Shown piece by piece: positions 63,221 through 64,000 of a stretch of 64,000 bases of DNA. How positions within the stretch are numbered: the first letter of the stretch is position 1; the number at the start of each line of letters is the position of its first letter. The position numbers and the translations under genes were made by a program. The notes under the pieces were generated by a model. That model was given only the letters and a program-made list of their open reading frames with translations. It had not been told where the DNA came from and did no database searches. Source of the stretch: Pseudomonadota bacterium. Lineage in GTDB: Bacteria > Desulfobacterota > Desulfovibrionia > Desulfovibrionales > Desulfovibrionaceae. The stretch spans positions 35,819-99,818 of the forward strand of contig JAHIUW010000031.1 of NCBI GenBank assembly GCA_018816865.1, written 5' to 3'.

Positions 63221-63769
63221 CTAGTGAGGAATGGAAACCTCGTCGTCATCGAAGACGCCCTTCTCCGCCCGCTGATGGCAGGCCACACAATTCGAAAAGC
63301 CTCCCACGGAGGGTCGCGCAAAGACGTCTTGGCTAATCTTTCGGTGCTCCTTCCGGATTTCCGAGACCTCAGTGATCCGCAACACAGTCCTGGAGCCAAG
63401 GGCGTCTGAGATATCTGCTGCGAGTTCTCCCTGCGAACGTTCAGCGGCATTGGCCGTGAGATAATCCATGAGTTCAGTGGATTGGGAGGCATCAAGGGCG
63501 AGGGATTCACCGAAATGGTCCTCAACTTGTCGGAGGAGGGCTGACCAGGAGTTGGCGTTGAGCAGGCCCGGTGGATAGGCAAAGTGACAGGCACCACAGG
63601 TCTCTGCATAGAGTTGGTTGGCGACTTCCGGGACGGCGTCGTCGAGATGGTCCTCGGAATGATGCCGTTCTCGTGTCCGGTGTTTACGTTCATGATCGTC
63701 GGCCATGGCCAAGGTCGTGCTGAAGAACACTGAAATCAGGGCTGTTAGAATTAGTACGTAGAGCTTCAT
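63221..63769 (-). CDS. Diheme cytochrome c
   Basis: 182 aa. Signal peptide LILTALISVFFSTTLAMA, then a His/Arg-rich segment (HERKHRTRERHH), then CGACHFAYPPGLLNA with haem 1 and CVACHQRAEKG with haem 2 near the C-terminus. The DHC-type domain in between includes NSWSALLRQVEDHFGESLAL and STELMDYLTANAAE. Such diheme proteins carry electrons to membrane oxidoreductases. Upstream about 140 bp precede a transposase remnant. No adjacent cytochrome b is visible. Confidence 0.85.
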   Translation of the reverse strand: MKLYVLILTALISVFFSTTLAMADDHERKHRTRERHHSEDHLDDAVPEVANQLYAETCGACHFAYPPGLLNANSWSALLRQVEDHFGESLALDASQSTELMDYLTANAAERSQGELAADISDALGSRTVLRITEVSEIRKEHRKISQDVFARPSVGGFSNCVACHQRAEKGVFDDDEVSIPH

Positions 63770-63912
63770 GTTGATCCTCCTCGGCGCAAGCGGCGTCGGG
63801 CCGATGGCAGCAACGCTGATCCAGCCCTCCTGTAATCCGTAGCAAACTAGTATGGATAGTCTGTACAGAGATAGTATTTACCTGACACTTGCCGCCCTTG
63901 GCGGGGTGATTT

Positions 63913-64000
63913 TTAGGCAGCGTTTTTGGCTGCCTTTTCCTTGGTCTTTTCATCCTTGGGCAGACCGTCCAGAAAGACCTGATTCGGAGTCCTGCCATTC
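63913..64000 (-). mobile_element. C-terminal end of an IS481-type transposase (cut by window)
   Basis: Minus-strand frame gives NGRTPNQVFLDGLPKDEKTK followed by EKAAKNAA and TAA at 63915-63913. The RTPxQVFLDGLP tail is common in integrase-core transposases of the IS481/IS3 group. Only the last 28 residues lie in the window, so the element's integrity and identity beyond this cannot be judged. Confidence 0.6.

Overview
The window is high-GC bacterial DNA most consistent with a sulfate-reducing deltaproteobacterium of the Desulfovibrionales. The main pointers are a four-haem class III type cytochrome c, a diheme cytochrome c, an ArsR-methyltransferase regulator joined to ahcY (the SahR arrangement), a GlcD-type oxidase, and flagellar and chemotaxis genes of delta-proteobacterial type. 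The species cannot be named from the sequence alone.

Region 1 (1-21003) is a surface-polysaccharide island. It opens with a UDP-L-FucNAc pathway (fnlA, cut by the window edge, then fnlB and fnlC) and a convergent O-antigen ligase-like protein. A long plus-strand operon (4399-14658) follows: a WecA-like initiating transferase with an extra soluble C-terminus, CDP-glucose synthesis and dehydration (rfbF, rfbG), a 3,5-epimerase, a C-methyltransferase, a DegT aminotransferase, an ATP-grasp ligase, a phosphatase-like/SDR fusion, a small methyltransferase and a CmcI-family protein. Together these look like a route to a branched, methylated, perhaps N-acylated amino sugar. A dead IS3-type transposase and a 33-bp tandem repeat separate this from a minus-strand block (15255-21003) with a flippase, two sulfotransferases, a GT4 glycosyltransferase and a second ligase/polymerase. 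That block suggests a sulfated glycan.

Region 2 (21494-32145) carries a PAS-GGDEF-EAL protein, a lone family 3 solute-binding protein, a complete polar amino acid ABC transporter, an intergenic region with two hairpin repeats, glcD, an aminotransferase, a CheY-like regulator and cheD. Region 3 (32266-41123) holds topB, an isolated phage tail-fibre cassette of three genes, a five-PAS hybrid kinase, and tRNA-Glu and tRNA-Gln genes.

Region 4 (41185-52900) holds a small basic protein, a DUF721 protein, the sahR-ahcY operon with a clear palindromic operator, a third copy of the hairpin repeat, a MarR-MFS pair, a three-gene glycosylation group (GT2-GtrA, methyltransferase, unknown polytopic protein), and panC-DUF502-metK. 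Region 5 (53169-64000) has an unknown membrane protein, a FliD-like protein with truA, motE and fliJ, chrA, cobS, a SAM hydroxide adenosyltransferase, a YitT protein, two cytochromes c, and the tail of a transposase at the edge.

The least ordinary items are the phosphatase-like/SDR fusion lacking the SDR catalytic tyrosine, the sugar cassette around it, and a family of double-stem hairpins whose outer stems change sequence while keeping perfect pairing.
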